In this document: one piece after another, positions 55,118 to 63,955 of the stretch | Layout: every line of letters starts with the position of its first letter | Numbering within the stretch: the stretch's first letter is position 1 | Program-made: the position numbers and the translations under genes | From: Parapedobacter lycopersici | GTDB lineage: Bacteria > Bacteroidota > Bacteroidia > Sphingobacteriales > Sphingobacteriaceae | Assembly (NCBI RefSeq): GCF_024643285.1 | Contig: NZ_JAMSLW010000004.1 | Span: 124,001 to 188,000 of the forward strand | Direction: 5' to 3' | DNA: 64,000 nt | Notes under the pieces: generated by a model | The model's input: only the letters and a program-made list of their open reading frames with translations | What the model was told of the DNA's origin: nothing | The model's database searches: none

Positions 55118-56218
55118 ATGGCATTACAGTGCGGTATTGTAGGCTTACCTAATGTAGGCAAATCCACGTTATTTAATTGTCTTTCCAATGCTAAGGCGCA
55201 GGCAGCCAACTTTCCATTTTGCACGATTGAGCCGAATGTTGGCGTGATCACGGTGCCTGATGCCCGATTGAATACCCTGACGGATCTCGTGAAGCCGCAG
55301 CGTGTGGTTCCGAATACGATTGAAATCGTGGATATCGCAGGGTTGGTAAAAGGAGCCAGTAAAGGTGAAGGACTGGGAAATCAGTTCCTTGGAAATATCC
55401 GTAATACGGATGCCATCATTCACGTGCTCCGTTGTTTTGATGATGGCAATGTGGTGCACGTCGACGGATCGGTAGACCCGGTACGCGACAAAGAAATCAT
55501 AGATACGGAATTGCAGTTAAAAGACCTGGATACAGTTATTAAACGCATCCAGAAAGTAGAAAAGATGGCCAAGACAGGAGGCGACAAGGATGCGAAGCGC
55601 ACTTACGAAATACTCAGTGTGGTCAATCAGCACTTAGCATCCGGGAAATCCGCGCGTACAGCACCGATTACAGAAGAAGACTTTGAATTTATTGCTGATT
55701 TGGCTCTGCTTACCGTAAAACCGGTCCTCTATGTATGTAATGTGGATGAAGCGTCGGTAAATACGGGCAATAGCTATGTGGACCGGGTCCGTGAAACGGT
55801 GAAAGAAGAAAATGCCGAAGTACTGGTGATCTCAGCACAGATCGAGTCGGAAATCGCGCAGCTGGACAGTTATGAAGAACGGCAGCTTTTCCTGGAAGAC
55901 CTGGGCCTGACGGAATCCGGTGTCAATAAACTGATCCGTGCAGCCTATAAACTGTTGGATCTAGCCACCTACTTTACGGCTGGCGTACAGGAAGTCCGTG
56001 CATGGACAATTGAAAAAGGGTTTACTGCGCCGCAGGCCGCCGGGGTAATCCATACCGACTTTGAAAAAGGGTTCATCCGTGCAGAGGTTATCAAATTCGA
56101 AGATTTCGTTAATTTCGGTTCAGAGGCTGCTGTAAAAGAGGCCGGCAAACTGAGTGTGGAAGGCAAAGCCTATATCGTGCAGGACGGTGACATTATGCAT
56201 TTCCGCTTTAATGTATAG
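55118..56218 (+). CDS. ychF: Redox-regulated ATPase YchF (Obg-like)
   Basis: 366 residues from the ATG at 55118 ([17 protein letters not shown]); longer frames upstream run into the divergent gene. P-loop GLPNVGKST, switch region, [10 protein letters not shown] (G3), and a non-standard G4, as usual in this ATP-preferring Obg relative. A coiled-coil insert and the TGS-like C-terminal domain ending [14 protein letters not shown] are complete. It associates with ribosomes and is tied to oxidative-stress responses. Followed by the tRNA-Arg gene. Confidence 0.97.
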   Translation: MALQCGIVGLPNVGKSTLFNCLSNAKAQAANFPFCTIEPNVGVITVPDARLNTLTDLVKPQRVVPNTIEIVDIAGLVKGASKGEGLGNQFLGNIRNTDAIIHVLRCFDDGNVVHVDGSVDPVRDKEIIDTELQLKDLDTVIKRIQKVEKMAKTGGDKDAKRTYEILSVVNQHLASGKSARTAPITEEDFEFIADLALLTVKPVLYVCNVDEASVNTGNSYVDRVRETVKEENAEVLVISAQIESEIAQLDSYEERQLFLEDLGLTESGVNKLIRAAYKLLDLATYFTAGVQEVRAWTIEKGFTAPQAAGVIHTDFEKGFIRAEVIKFEDFVNFGSEAAVKEAGKLSVEGKAYIVQDGDIMHFRFNV

Positions 56219-56311
56219 CGTGCACCGCATTGGCGAAATACCCTACGGATAATCTCGCCTGCCGATTTTTACGCCAAATGAAAATTTATATGAATTAACG
56301 CAGACAAATCA

Positions 56312-56319
56312 TATCTTTG
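56312..56319 (+). promoter_or_regulatory. -7 promoter element of tRNA-Arg
   Basis: TATCTTTG ends 7 bp before the mature tRNA 5-prime end at 56327, so the primary transcript would have almost no leader. No clear -33 box. Confidence 0.5.
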
Positions 56320-56326
56320 CAATCCC

Positions 56327-56398
56327 GTTCCCGTAGTTCAATGGATAGAATTTCAGATTCCGGTTCTGAAGATAGGGGTTCGAATCCCTTCGGGAACA
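56327..56398 (+). tRNA. tRNA-Arg (CCG anticodon)
   Basis: Cloverleaf by eye: acceptor GTTCCCG/CGGGAAC with A discriminator; D arm GTTC/GAAT; anticodon stem TCAGA/TCTGA around loop TTCCGGT, giving anticodon CCG for codon CGG; T arm AGGGG-TTCGAAT-CCCTT. CCA is not encoded. A terminator follows immediately. It sits at the boundary before the exopolysaccharide operon. Confidence 0.92.
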
Positions 56399-56400
56399 CT

Positions 56401-56425
56401 AAAAAGGCCTTTACGGCCTTTTTTT
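56401..56425 (+). terminator. Terminator after tRNA-Arg
   Basis: Stem AAAAAGGCC (56401-56409), 5-nt loop, GGCC and a T-run (56415-56425). Confidence 0.85.
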
Positions 56426-56666
56426 ATATACTGCTACCCGTAATTCGGTTTGATGAAATGCCCTTAATAATTGGCAATCCGCCCCTGTTCTTCAACAAAC
56501 CCGGTGGATTTCGAGCGTTCTGTTCTGTAATCTTTGGCAGCTCCCAAAAATAATCCCTGAATGCCGTTTTCCCAATTTTTACAGCACGAGGTACTTATGC
56601 CTCATGTATGCTTAACAAATGGCATCTTTATTGTAGCCGCTTTTCCTATAAACAACAATAAAAGAG

Positions 56667-56882
56667 ATGCTTAACAAACCCATCAACATAGGTGTCGCAA
56701 AGGGGGCGCAGAAGATAATGATCGAAACGAAAGGTAATAAAGTAATATCTATCATTTTCGATGTGGAGCATGACCAGCTGTTTATCTATCCAGATAACGC
56801 GACATCATCGGGGTTTAATACGGAAAACGTGGATATATTAAGCAATGGGTATTTGGTTTTAGACCTGAATTCCGCGAGCTGA
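56667..56882 (+). CDS. Small protein of unknown function
   Basis: 71 residues, soluble. Composition is regular and the frame has AAAAGAG a few bases before its ATG. Segments NKVISIIFDVEHDQLFIYPD and ENVDILSNGYLVLDLN have alternating strand patterns, suggesting a small beta-rich fold (perhaps DUF2283-like, uncertain). The flanking 56426-56666 shows no other gene. A terminator and a 12-bp tandem duplication follow. Confidence 0.5.
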   Translation: MLNKPINIGVAKGAQKIMIETKGNKVISIIFDVEHDQLFIYPDNATSSGFNTENVDILSNGYLVLDLNSAS

Positions 56883-56887
56883 TACGT

Positions 56888-56911
56888 GGCGAAGCATCCG
56901 GCGAAGCATCC
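56888..56911. repeat. 12-bp perfect tandem duplication
   Basis: GGCGAAGCATCC occurs twice in a row (56888-56899, 56900-56911), just after the stop at 56882. Likely slippage; no sign of function. Confidence 0.85.
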
Positions 56912-56923
56912 AGACTAAATGCA

Positions 56924-56951
56924 AAAAAATCAGCCAATTGACTGATTTTTT
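56924..56951. terminator. Bidirectional terminator
   Basis: AAAAAATCAG (56924-56933), 8-nt loop, CTGATTTTTT (56942-56951). A-run and T-run on both sides serve the convergent gene ending at 56882 and the sugar transferase ending at 56979. Confidence 0.8.
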
Positions 56952-56978
56952 TGATTTTTCCTGATTTTACCGGTTCTT

Positions 56979-57725
56979 TTATTGACCTTTCCCCTGGGTC
57001 ATTACCCTGACCGTCTGAAAAATAATATTCAAGTCTGCTCGAAGCCCCATTTTGGAAAGATATTCCAAATCAAAAACCATCCGGTCACACATTTGGTCGA
57101 CGGTTTCCGCATACCCATACGTAACCTGTCCTATGGAAGTAATACCTGGTTTAATACGGAATAATTCCCGGTAGGCTGGAGCCCGTTTTGCTATTTCATT
57201 AATAAAATACTCCCGTTCAGGACGCGGCCCTACAACAGCCATATCGCCTTTTAACACATTCCAGAACTGTGGTAATTCATCCAGGTGGGTCCTGCGCATG
57301 AACCGGCCCCATTTTGTCACCCTCGGGTCGTGATCGGACGCCAATTGCGGACCGTTCTTTTCGGCATCGGGACGCATGCTCCTGAACTTATAGATAAAAA
57401 AAGGTCTTCCTTCCTTACCAATGCGTTCCTGCTTATAGAAAACCGGGCCACGTGACGTCAGCTTAGTGATGAGCATCAGTACCAAAAATACCGGAAGGCC
57501 AGCAATGATCACCAATGAAGAAAAAACAACATCAAATACCCGTTTAATGAATACAGTTTCCTGATGCACTAAAATCCGCTTTTTTATAGACTGCAGATTG
57601 ACGCGGAAGGCTGGTTGATAAGTAAAGAAATCGTCAATGCTCCCCTGCAGCGATACCCCACCATGCAGTAACATATTGTTATCTCCGGGGTACGTTATTT
57701 CCTGTATTTGCTCTTCCCTTATCAT
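56979..57725 (-). CDS. Undecaprenyl-phosphate sugar-1-phosphate transferase (initiating)
   Basis: 248 residues of the bacterial sugar transferase family (WcaJ/PglC type). A soluble N-terminus, one membrane segment (VVFSSLVIIAGLPVFLVLML), then the catalytic domain: GPVFYKQERIGKEGRPF, YKFRSMRPDAE, RRTHLDELPQFWNVL with the DE pair, GDMAVVGPRPE, and RIKPGITSIGQV. It loads the first sugar phosphate on the lipid carrier, starting the glycan made by this operon. It is the last gene, 165 bp after the GT2 at 57891, and may have its own promoter (TACCTTTG at 57881-57874). Confidence 0.95.
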   Translation of the reverse strand: MIREEQIQEITYPGDNNMLLHGGVSLQGSIDDFFTYQPAFRVNLQSIKKRILVHQETVFIKRVFDVVFSSLVIIAGLPVFLVLMLITKLTSRGPVFYKQERIGKEGRPFFIYKFRSMRPDAEKNGPQLASDHDPRVTKWGRFMRRTHLDELPQFWNVLKGDMAVVGPRPEREYFINEIAKRAPAYRELFRIKPGITSIGQVTYGYAETVDQMCDRMVFDLEYLSKMGLRADLNIIFQTVRVMTQGKGQ

Positions 57726-57873
57726 AGTTCTTCAATAATTCAATACTGTTTCAACAACCAATAAAGTGCCATGTTTGTAAAAAGGCAATGAGCGTCCAAA
57801 ATGGGCAGTAAGGGGGTTATAGTCGATAAAAACAGGGGGAAACGTGGGGAAAATTTCCACAATCAGGGCAACG

Positions 57874-57881
57874 CAAAGGTA
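57874..57881 (-). promoter_or_regulatory. Candidate -7 element before the sugar transferase
   Basis: Minus-strand TACCTTTG matches TAnnTTTG, 149 bp upstream of the ATG at 57725. No -33 box at standard distance. Would give a leader of about 140 nt. Confidence 0.35.
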
Positions 57882-57890
57882 GCTGGGAAA

Positions 57891-58841
57891 TTACAATGAC
57901 TTATCCCAATATCGCTTATGCATGGAAAAAGTACGTCGAAGGTTCAGGGGTAACATCCGGTACCGTAGTCCAAGTTGGTATCCGAACCATTTTGCAAAAA
58001 AAGAACAGCCGACTTTGGGTAATAACAGGGGGTTATGCCGACCAACGTAGTTGATCTCCGATTTCGCGTATTTCAGCCCTTCTCTATTGGCATGGCCGAA
58101 AGTATCAATGATCCAGGGTGTCAAACGATGGAAAACACCAATATCAAAATAACGTGCGAATTCCTGACCCAGAGTATAATCATGTGAATGGTATACACAG
58201 GCTGCCGCCGCGTAGGCGATCTTCCACCCTTTCCGCACCAGGTTGCCGGCGGTGATCACATCTTCGCCCATAATGGTGTTTTTCGGAAATCCGCCAACAC
58301 TTTCGAAGGCGGTCCGGCGGTAAGCGGCAAATGAGTTGGAGCAAAAAATAGTTTTAACACCATACTGATCGGCATCGCGCAGTTGCCGTACATAGCCTTT
58401 TGGAGAATAGTTATATAAACGCGCATGCGCTTCGAGCACAGTAGCATCCGGATTGGGGAGCTGTCTACCATAGGCGATTCCGACTTCCGGATCGTCAAAT
58501 ACCTGGACAATATGAGTTAATGTATCGGCATTAGCCGGGACGGCATCCTGCGTAAAAAAAACATAAATATCCGCTTCCGGATACTGTTCAACAGCAAATT
58601 GGCGTGTCCCTCCGTGATCAAAATCGGCGCTGTCTACCCTAAGAACCTGAAAACCGGCATCCCGGGCCGCTGCCACGGTATTATCCGACGAACCCGAATC
58701 GACCAGTATGTTGCAATTTATTGGATAAGTTTGGCGATTCACCGCCTGTAGCACCGCTTTCCAGCGGCTTCCCGCATTGAATGTGGGGATGTATATATTA
58801 ACCGTCGTCAAAATCAAAAATACATTGTGTTCATTCTTCAA
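57891..58841 (-). CDS. GT2 family glycosyltransferase (rhamnosyltransferase-like)
   Basis: 316 residues, cytoplasmic GT-A fold: VNIYIPTFNAGSRWKAVLQA, VDSGSSDNT, FFTQDAVPANADT (DxD equivalent), and MGEDVITAGNLVRKGWKIAY (ED catalytic region). Resembles rhamnosyltransferases of O-antigen clusters, but acceptor and donor cannot be told. Its start overlaps the end of the beta-helix gene by 11 bp. Confidence 0.92.
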   Translation of the reverse strand: MKNEHNVFLILTTVNIYIPTFNAGSRWKAVLQAVNRQTYPINCNILVDSGSSDNTVAAARDAGFQVLRVDSADFDHGGTRQFAVEQYPEADIYVFFTQDAVPANADTLTHIVQVFDDPEVGIAYGRQLPNPDATVLEAHARLYNYSPKGYVRQLRDADQYGVKTIFCSNSFAAYRRTAFESVGGFPKNTIMGEDVITAGNLVRKGWKIAYAAAACVYHSHDYTLGQEFARYFDIGVFHRLTPWIIDTFGHANREGLKYAKSEINYVGRHNPLLLPKVGCSFFAKWFGYQLGLRYRMLPLNLRRTFSMHKRYWDKSL

Positions 58842-60567
58842 TGACTTCCACGGATCCGTAATCCGGATAACCGGTCACTATTTTTTCCCGCACAATCCGT
58901 GCGGTGCCCCTGCCGGTTAAGCGGATGGAGTTATCCTGTTTGCCCGCGCGATGTTCATTATTTTCCAGCAGCAGTCCATTCGGGTTACGACTCATAAACG
59001 TACGTTGCAGTTCGCCACCCGGCAACGCCACAAATGTATTGTTCGTTACTTTCATCCCTGGCGACCCATCGTCAAAAACACATGCGTTCCTGGATTCCAC
59101 CATATTACTGTCGATCTGTACATGCCCGGCACTTTTGCGTGTCGTAATAGCCGACCCTCCCGTGCTGTGAATGCGGTTGTTCCGGATGGTGGTACTGGAA
59201 GCATTGACTACCAACAGTGCCCCCAAAGGATCTTCACTGTGCAGCGTATTGTTTTCGAACCGGATGTGACCAGACAAATTGAAATGGACCGGCCCGCTTT
59301 TAATCTGATTGCCGACAAAGACCAGTGAGTCTACCTGAATACCGGTAGGCAATGACACCCTGTTCACCGTATTTTGCTCTAAAAACAATGATTCGCCGTT
59401 TGCATTAGCCAATAATAGCAGGTTTCCGAAGGTACTTTGCCGCAGGTTGATATCCGCAAACCGGTGAACAATTTCGATCGTTCCGTCTGTATAATTATTG
59501 TTAAAATCAATCTCGCCGCAATTTTCAAGGTAGAGGGCAGGCCGGTTGTTCTTAACCGATCTGTTGTTGCGAATGACCACATCGCTTACATTAATCAGGG
59601 TGGCGATACCCGACCCATCAGGTGTGCTTTGCCCGTCGACAAACCCGTTATCTGTACTGTAATTAGATGCGATCAAGCCATTTATAGGTATCGCCTGGTG
59701 GGCTGTTCGATTGTTTATGTCAATTGCATCCGCAGCGTTGTATTCAAACCGGTTGTTGGTAATCGCGAAATCTTTTTCCAGCGCAGCGCTGCCAAAAGCG
59801 ATTTGTATTGCACTCATGCCATTGTGATGGATACGGTTACGATCTACCGTCACTCCTGAAGTTGCATGTATAAAAATCCCGTTTTCCCCATTATGATGAA
59901 TATTATTCTGGCTTAATGTTACGTATTCGCTGGCGAGTACACGGATTCCCGTTCCGGGTTGGTAACTGGACGCAGACTGCCTTGCTTTCCCATAATTACT
60001 GATTTCAGTATCGCTTACCCGGCAATTATTGCATTGATACAGCAAGATACCCGGGAACGACCGCAATTTCGAAGAATCACCAACGATGTAGCTGTTACGA
60101 ATGCTGATGTTCTCGCTCGTTGACACATAAATAGCCTCGTTCATTGTTTCTGCACGAAAAGATAGATCGATGTCGGATACACGATGTGCCCTGATCAATG
60201 GCCATTTGGAGTGCTGCCGCTGAAGTGTATAATCTTCATCGTCTTTTGGTGTCAATTGCTTTAAGGTGCCTATCCCTTTTAGGTGAACATTGGAGCGCAG
60301 ACGAATGGTCTGTATCAAGAATGTACCCTGTGGAATGACGACCGTATCTCCGGCATTAGCGGCATTAATGGCGGCCTGTATGGCCTTGGTGTCATCGGTG
60401 CGACCATCGCCTTCTGCACCATAATCACCTACATCTACGATTTGGCCAACTCCAGCTGCCTTTGCCACGTTGTTTACTCCACGTTGGTCACAACCAGCCA
60501 TAAGTTGTCCCAGCACCATGACAGTAAAAAACACGGTTTTTGATAAAAACGCCAGCTGATAGCTCAT
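58831..60567 (-). CDS. Right-handed beta-helix lipoprotein (pectate-lyase-like)
   Basis: 578 residues from the ATG at 60567; the ATG at 60606 would overlap the upstream gene by 28 bp and adds a charged tail before the signal. Lipoprotein signal ending QLMAGC with Cys26. Then the pectate-lyase-3 opening VDVGDYGAEGDGRTDDTKAI and about 15 parallel beta-helix coils (GIFIHATSGVTVDRNRIHHN and repeats). Such proteins in glycan operons act as lyases or C5 epimerases on the polymer; no catalytic residues could be fixed. Placed inside the polymer operon. Confidence 0.88.
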   Translation of the reverse strand: MSYQLAFLSKTVFFTVMVLGQLMAGCDQRGVNNVAKAAGVGQIVDVGDYGAEGDGRTDDTKAIQAAINAANAGDTVVIPQGTFLIQTIRLRSNVHLKGIGTLKQLTPKDDEDYTLQRQHSKWPLIRAHRVSDIDLSFRAETMNEAIYVSTSENISIRNSYIVGDSSKLRSFPGILLYQCNNCRVSDTEISNYGKARQSASSYQPGTGIRVLASEYVTLSQNNIHHNGENGIFIHATSGVTVDRNRIHHNGMSAIQIAFGSAALEKDFAITNNRFEYNAADAIDINNRTAHQAIPINGLIASNYSTDNGFVDGQSTPDGSGIATLINVSDVVIRNNRSVKNNRPALYLENCGEIDFNNNYTDGTIEIVHRFADINLRQSTFGNLLLLANANGESLFLEQNTVNRVSLPTGIQVDSLVFVGNQIKSGPVHFNLSGHIRFENNTLHSEDPLGALLVVNASSTTIRNNRIHSTGGSAITTRKSAGHVQIDSNMVESRNACVFDDGSPGMKVTNNTFVALPGGELQRTFMSRNPNGLLLENNEHRAGKQDNSIRLTGRGTARIVREKIVTGYPDYGSVEVIEE

Positions 60568-60578
60568 GATTCGATATT

Positions 60579-61571
60579 TTAAGGTGTTGCCAAAATAGTG
60601 TCCCACGTTTTCATTGCCGTTTTATCCCAGGAAAACTCCGCCGCACGATGATAACCGAGCTGAACATAGTGCTGGTATATCGTTTTTTCATTTACCAGGG
60701 TTTCGATCCCATGTGTGATCGCTGAAACATTCTTCGGATCAACACACAGTGCGGCTCCCCCCGATATTTCCGGCAGCGCACTTGTACTTGCAGTAATTAC
60801 CGGTGTACCGGAAGCCATAGATTCAATAACCGGTAAACCGAAACCTTCCATAAGCGAAACATACAGTGTCGCAAAGGCGCCTTTGTAAAGTGCAGGAAGA
60901 TCCTGCTCGGGAATATATCCCAAAAAACGTACCCGATGCGCAATGCCAAGCTTGCCGATATGGACGGCTAATGCCGGTTCCGTTTCGCCCGAAAGAAAAA
61001 ACATGAATTCATCAGGAATAACTGCACGGGCAAAGGCGCTTAACATAGCCAGCAGGTTTTTATTTTTCCGGCGGTTGCCCACATACAGAAAATAGGGACG
61101 GCCGCTAAAATATGCAACCGTATTTTCCCGGAAATTTTCGTCTACTCCATTGTAAATTACCGTAATTAAATGATCCGGTAGACCTAATAATTCAATGAGT
61201 TGCTGCTTACTGAAATGGGACACCGTAATGATCTGTTTTGCTTTTGCTGCACATCTGGCAATGACCTGCTTATAGTAAATCCGATGCCATTTCGTATAGT
61301 AAAATAAATGCATCAGGTCGTGTATGGTTAGCACAAATGGTATACGGCTATACAAGGGGGGCATAAACGAGGGGCTATAAAATACATCCGCCGGAGTTTT
61401 ACGGATTTCATTGGCAAGTATTACTGGCGTCAGCATGTTCCCCAGTCCCACCTCAACCTGTATGAATGAGGGAACAACATGCACAGGCATGCGTGCCATT
61501 ACTTCGCGATACAGTTTACCGATGCCGGTATCACCATCCCATCTTTTATCAATCAATATCCGTTTAATCAT
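60579..61571 (-). CDS. GT4 family glycosyltransferase
   Basis: 330 residues, GT-B fold. Donor-site motif MEGFGLPVIESMASGTPV (E-x7-E) near residue 240; the glycine-rich start is IDKRWDGDTGIGKL. Transfers a sugar from a nucleotide donor to the growing lipid-linked glycan. Overlaps the O-antigen ligase gene by 4 bp (ATGA-type coupling). Confidence 0.93.
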   Translation of the reverse strand: MIKRILIDKRWDGDTGIGKLYREVMARMPVHVVPSFIQVEVGLGNMLTPVILANEIRKTPADVFYSPSFMPPLYSRIPFVLTIHDLMHLFYYTKWHRIYYKQVIARCAAKAKQIITVSHFSKQQLIELLGLPDHLITVIYNGVDENFRENTVAYFSGRPYFLYVGNRRKNKNLLAMLSAFARAVIPDEFMFFLSGETEPALAVHIGKLGIAHRVRFLGYIPEQDLPALYKGAFATLYVSLMEGFGLPVIESMASGTPVITASTSALPEISGGAALCVDPKNVSAITHGIETLVNEKTIYQHYVQLGYHRAAEFSWDKTAMKTWDTILATP

Positions 61572-62755
61572 ATCGCTATCACACGTTGTTCAACCTGTTT
61601 AAAGTTAATCGCCCGCGAACTTCCGAGCAGCAGAATTAACACCAGGTATAATATAATATCATTATCGTAGCCAGAATACAGGATCATCATGATGGCCAGT
61701 AACGGGGCAAAAGCGATCCACCAAAACGATTTCCCCGGCTGTTGTTTTAAACAAAAACGATAAAAGAAATAAAGGAATAAGCCATAGGAAAGTAGTCCGA
61801 TGATGCCAAAATCCAAATAGCAACTCATGAATGTATTATGAATATGCGGCTCTCCATGGTAAAACCGTGCGTATTGGCTGAGAAAGGCGCTGCCGCTCAT
61901 AAAACCATTCCCCAACGGGGAAATTTCTGTAAAATGTTCAATGAATGTTTTCCAATATTCCACCCGCACACCCATGCCGTCATTCGAAGCGGTTATCGTG
62001 TCTATCCGTATTACCTTTTGTGCAACGAAAGGTGTGGCCAAAAGTGCAACCACGACCAGCATTATTCGCCATCGAACAGAAAACACCAACCACAACAGAC
62101 CGTAGACCCCAATGAGCAACGCGACTACCGGAGTCCGTGAAAGTGATAGCCAGGCCAACAGGAATACCAACAGGATCCGCCACCAAAGGATACGGTGTTG
62201 TCGGATTACCGGCACCAGTAAATAGATGAACCCCAGTAAGGCAATGCGTGCACCAAACATATTCTTATCAATCAACCCCCAGAAATAGAGCACCGGCCGG
62301 TATAGGGCACTGCCCTTGGCCGACGTAGAGCTACCAGCAATCCATTGGAAACCAGTTGCTTCGTGATAAACAAGCAGTTGAATGAGTGTCAACGCCAATA
62401 CCACATGCAGCGTAAGATCAATACGGCGGATCAGGGCCGTATTATCCCGTTGCGTCACCCATCCAGCGGCAAAATAGAGGAAGCTAAAGTTTATCGGCAG
62501 CTTAAGAAAATTGATAATTTCGGTATGGTTTGCAGGTAAATCAGTCAAAAAAATCCATCCGGCGTAAGCAGTAAATAAAGCTAAAAAAAACACCCAGTAA
62601 TGGCGTAGCAGCCTGGGTGTATCGATATAAAAGCATAATGCAGCCAGCAGAAAGACTAATGGATAAATTTTGATGGGGATAAAAACGGACACAATGGAAA
62701 AACAGCATAGTGCTTCAGCCATATTGCCTTTGTATTTTTCGATGATGTTATGCAT
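61568..62755 (-). CDS. O-antigen ligase/polymerase family membrane protein
   Basis: 395 residues with about ten membrane helices. The Wzy_C/WaaL-type region has LAWLSLSRTPVVALLIGVYG and a periplasmic loop containing HFTEISPLGNGFMSGSAF and HIHNTFMSCYLDFG, with the His typical of this superfamily. It either polymerises repeat units (Wzy) or ligates the chain; sequence alone cannot tell. It starts 5 bp after the upstream GT4. Confidence 0.88.
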   Translation of the reverse strand: MHNIIEKYKGNMAEALCCFSIVSVFIPIKIYPLVFLLAALCFYIDTPRLLRHYWVFFLALFTAYAGWIFLTDLPANHTEIINFLKLPINFSFLYFAAGWVTQRDNTALIRRIDLTLHVVLALTLIQLLVYHEATGFQWIAGSSTSAKGSALYRPVLYFWGLIDKNMFGARIALLGFIYLLVPVIRQHRILWWRILLVFLLAWLSLSRTPVVALLIGVYGLLWLVFSVRWRIMLVVVALLATPFVAQKVIRIDTITASNDGMGVRVEYWKTFIEHFTEISPLGNGFMSGSAFLSQYARFYHGEPHIHNTFMSCYLDFGIIGLLSYGLFLYFFYRFCLKQQPGKSFWWIAFAPLLAIMMILYSGYDNDIILYLVLILLLGSSRAINFKQVEQRVIAI

Positions 62756-62760
62756 CCGTT

Positions 62761-63954
62761 TTATTTCTTTATCGCTGCTTGTAATACCGCTTCATATTCG
62801 CCCGCCATCCGATCCGGATTAAGCAATGGTGCGATAGATTGCCTCGCACACTGAGAAAGCTGATTATACAATACATTATCCTGCCACAGCGTGGTTAACG
62901 CCTCACCGAGCGAATCGGGCTCGTTGGGCTCGCATAACAAACCGTTTACACCGTGGATAACCGTTTCTGGTAATCCACCACGGTTACTGGCTATAACGGG
63001 CAAATTATTTGCCAAACCCTCAACAGCAACCATACCAAGTGGCTCTTCCCAGCATGACGGCACTACAAGCAGGTCGATGCCTGCATAAAAATCCGCGGCG
63101 TCCACGTATCCGGCAAATGTGATGCGTGGGTCGGTCGCCACCAGGTTTTCCAGGTGGCGTACATATTCCGCCTGACCCCGGCCCGCAATATGCAGACTCC
63201 CCTCAATCCTGGACTTTCGAAACTGGGTGATTAACCACTCCACCCCTTTAATCAACGAGAGTGTGCCGATATAACCGATTTTCAGTGGTGAACCAGGTTC
63301 ACGTTTACGCGTGCCGGAAGCGGTGGGGATACGGCGCGCATTATAAATGACATGGCGGGGTACTCCCGCAAAATACCCAGCGGCCGTAAACCGGTCCAGT
63401 ATGTTTCGACTGATACCCACCACAGCACTTGCCTGCAGCGACCGACGCTCATGGCCGGTACGGAGCACGCGGCAACGGAAACATTGCCCGTGGCAGACCC
63501 CCTCTTCTTTATACATGTTGCTATTGGCACACATCAAATACATATCATGCAACACCTGAACGAATGGGATATTGGCCCTGGCAACTTCATCCCACACGGC
63601 GACAGACCAGCCGACCAGGTTATGGCACGATACCACATCCGGCCGCTCGATCTGGAGTACATGTTCAATATCCGACCCGATCGCAGCATTATATCGGTCG
63701 CGCAGGTGCCAAGCCAGTCGCCTGAACGCACCTGGACGTTCCTGCGAAAACGGCCAATAGTAGTTCCGCAAGCCAGCACGGTATACCCGGACACCGTCTA
63801 CCTGTTCGCTGTGAATACCTTCCCGCGGTGCCAGGCTTAACACTGCTACATCGTGTCCTCTCGCCTGCATACTTTCCACGATTAATTTGAGGGAGATTTC
63901 CGCTCCTCCTGCCACATAAGGACTATACAGCACATTAATATAGAGTATTTTCAT
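62761..63954 (-). CDS. GT4 family glycosyltransferase with cysteine cluster
   Basis: 397 residues, GT-B fold. N-terminal YSPYVAGGAEISLKLIVESM binds near the acceptor; the donor motif is EEPLGMVAVEGLANNLPVI (E-x7-E). Between them is CHGQCFRCRVLR, four cysteines in a short insert, seen in a GT4 subfamily and possibly a metal site. First complete gene of the polysaccharide operon in this window; more genes lie beyond 64000. Confidence 0.93.
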   Translation of the reverse strand: MKILYINVLYSPYVAGGAEISLKLIVESMQARGHDVAVLSLAPREGIHSEQVDGVRVYRAGLRNYYWPFSQERPGAFRRLAWHLRDRYNAAIGSDIEHVLQIERPDVVSCHNLVGWSVAVWDEVARANIPFVQVLHDMYLMCANSNMYKEEGVCHGQCFRCRVLRTGHERRSLQASAVVGISRNILDRFTAAGYFAGVPRHVIYNARRIPTASGTRKREPGSPLKIGYIGTLSLIKGVEWLITQFRKSRIEGSLHIAGRGQAEYVRHLENLVATDPRITFAGYVDAADFYAGIDLLVVPSCWEEPLGMVAVEGLANNLPVIASNRGGLPETVIHGVNGLLCEPNEPDSLGEALTTLWQDNVLYNQLSQCARQSIAPLLNPDRMAGEYEAVLQAAIKK

Positions 63955-63955
63955 A

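Noticed and set aside
56317-56553. 78-codon open frame over the tRNA-Arg
   Set aside because: It spans the tRNA and its terminator; not a protein gene.
56327-56911. Possible integration site at tRNA-Arg with a mobile island to the right
   Set aside because: No repeat of the tRNA 3-prime end, no integrase and no base-composition shift were seen.
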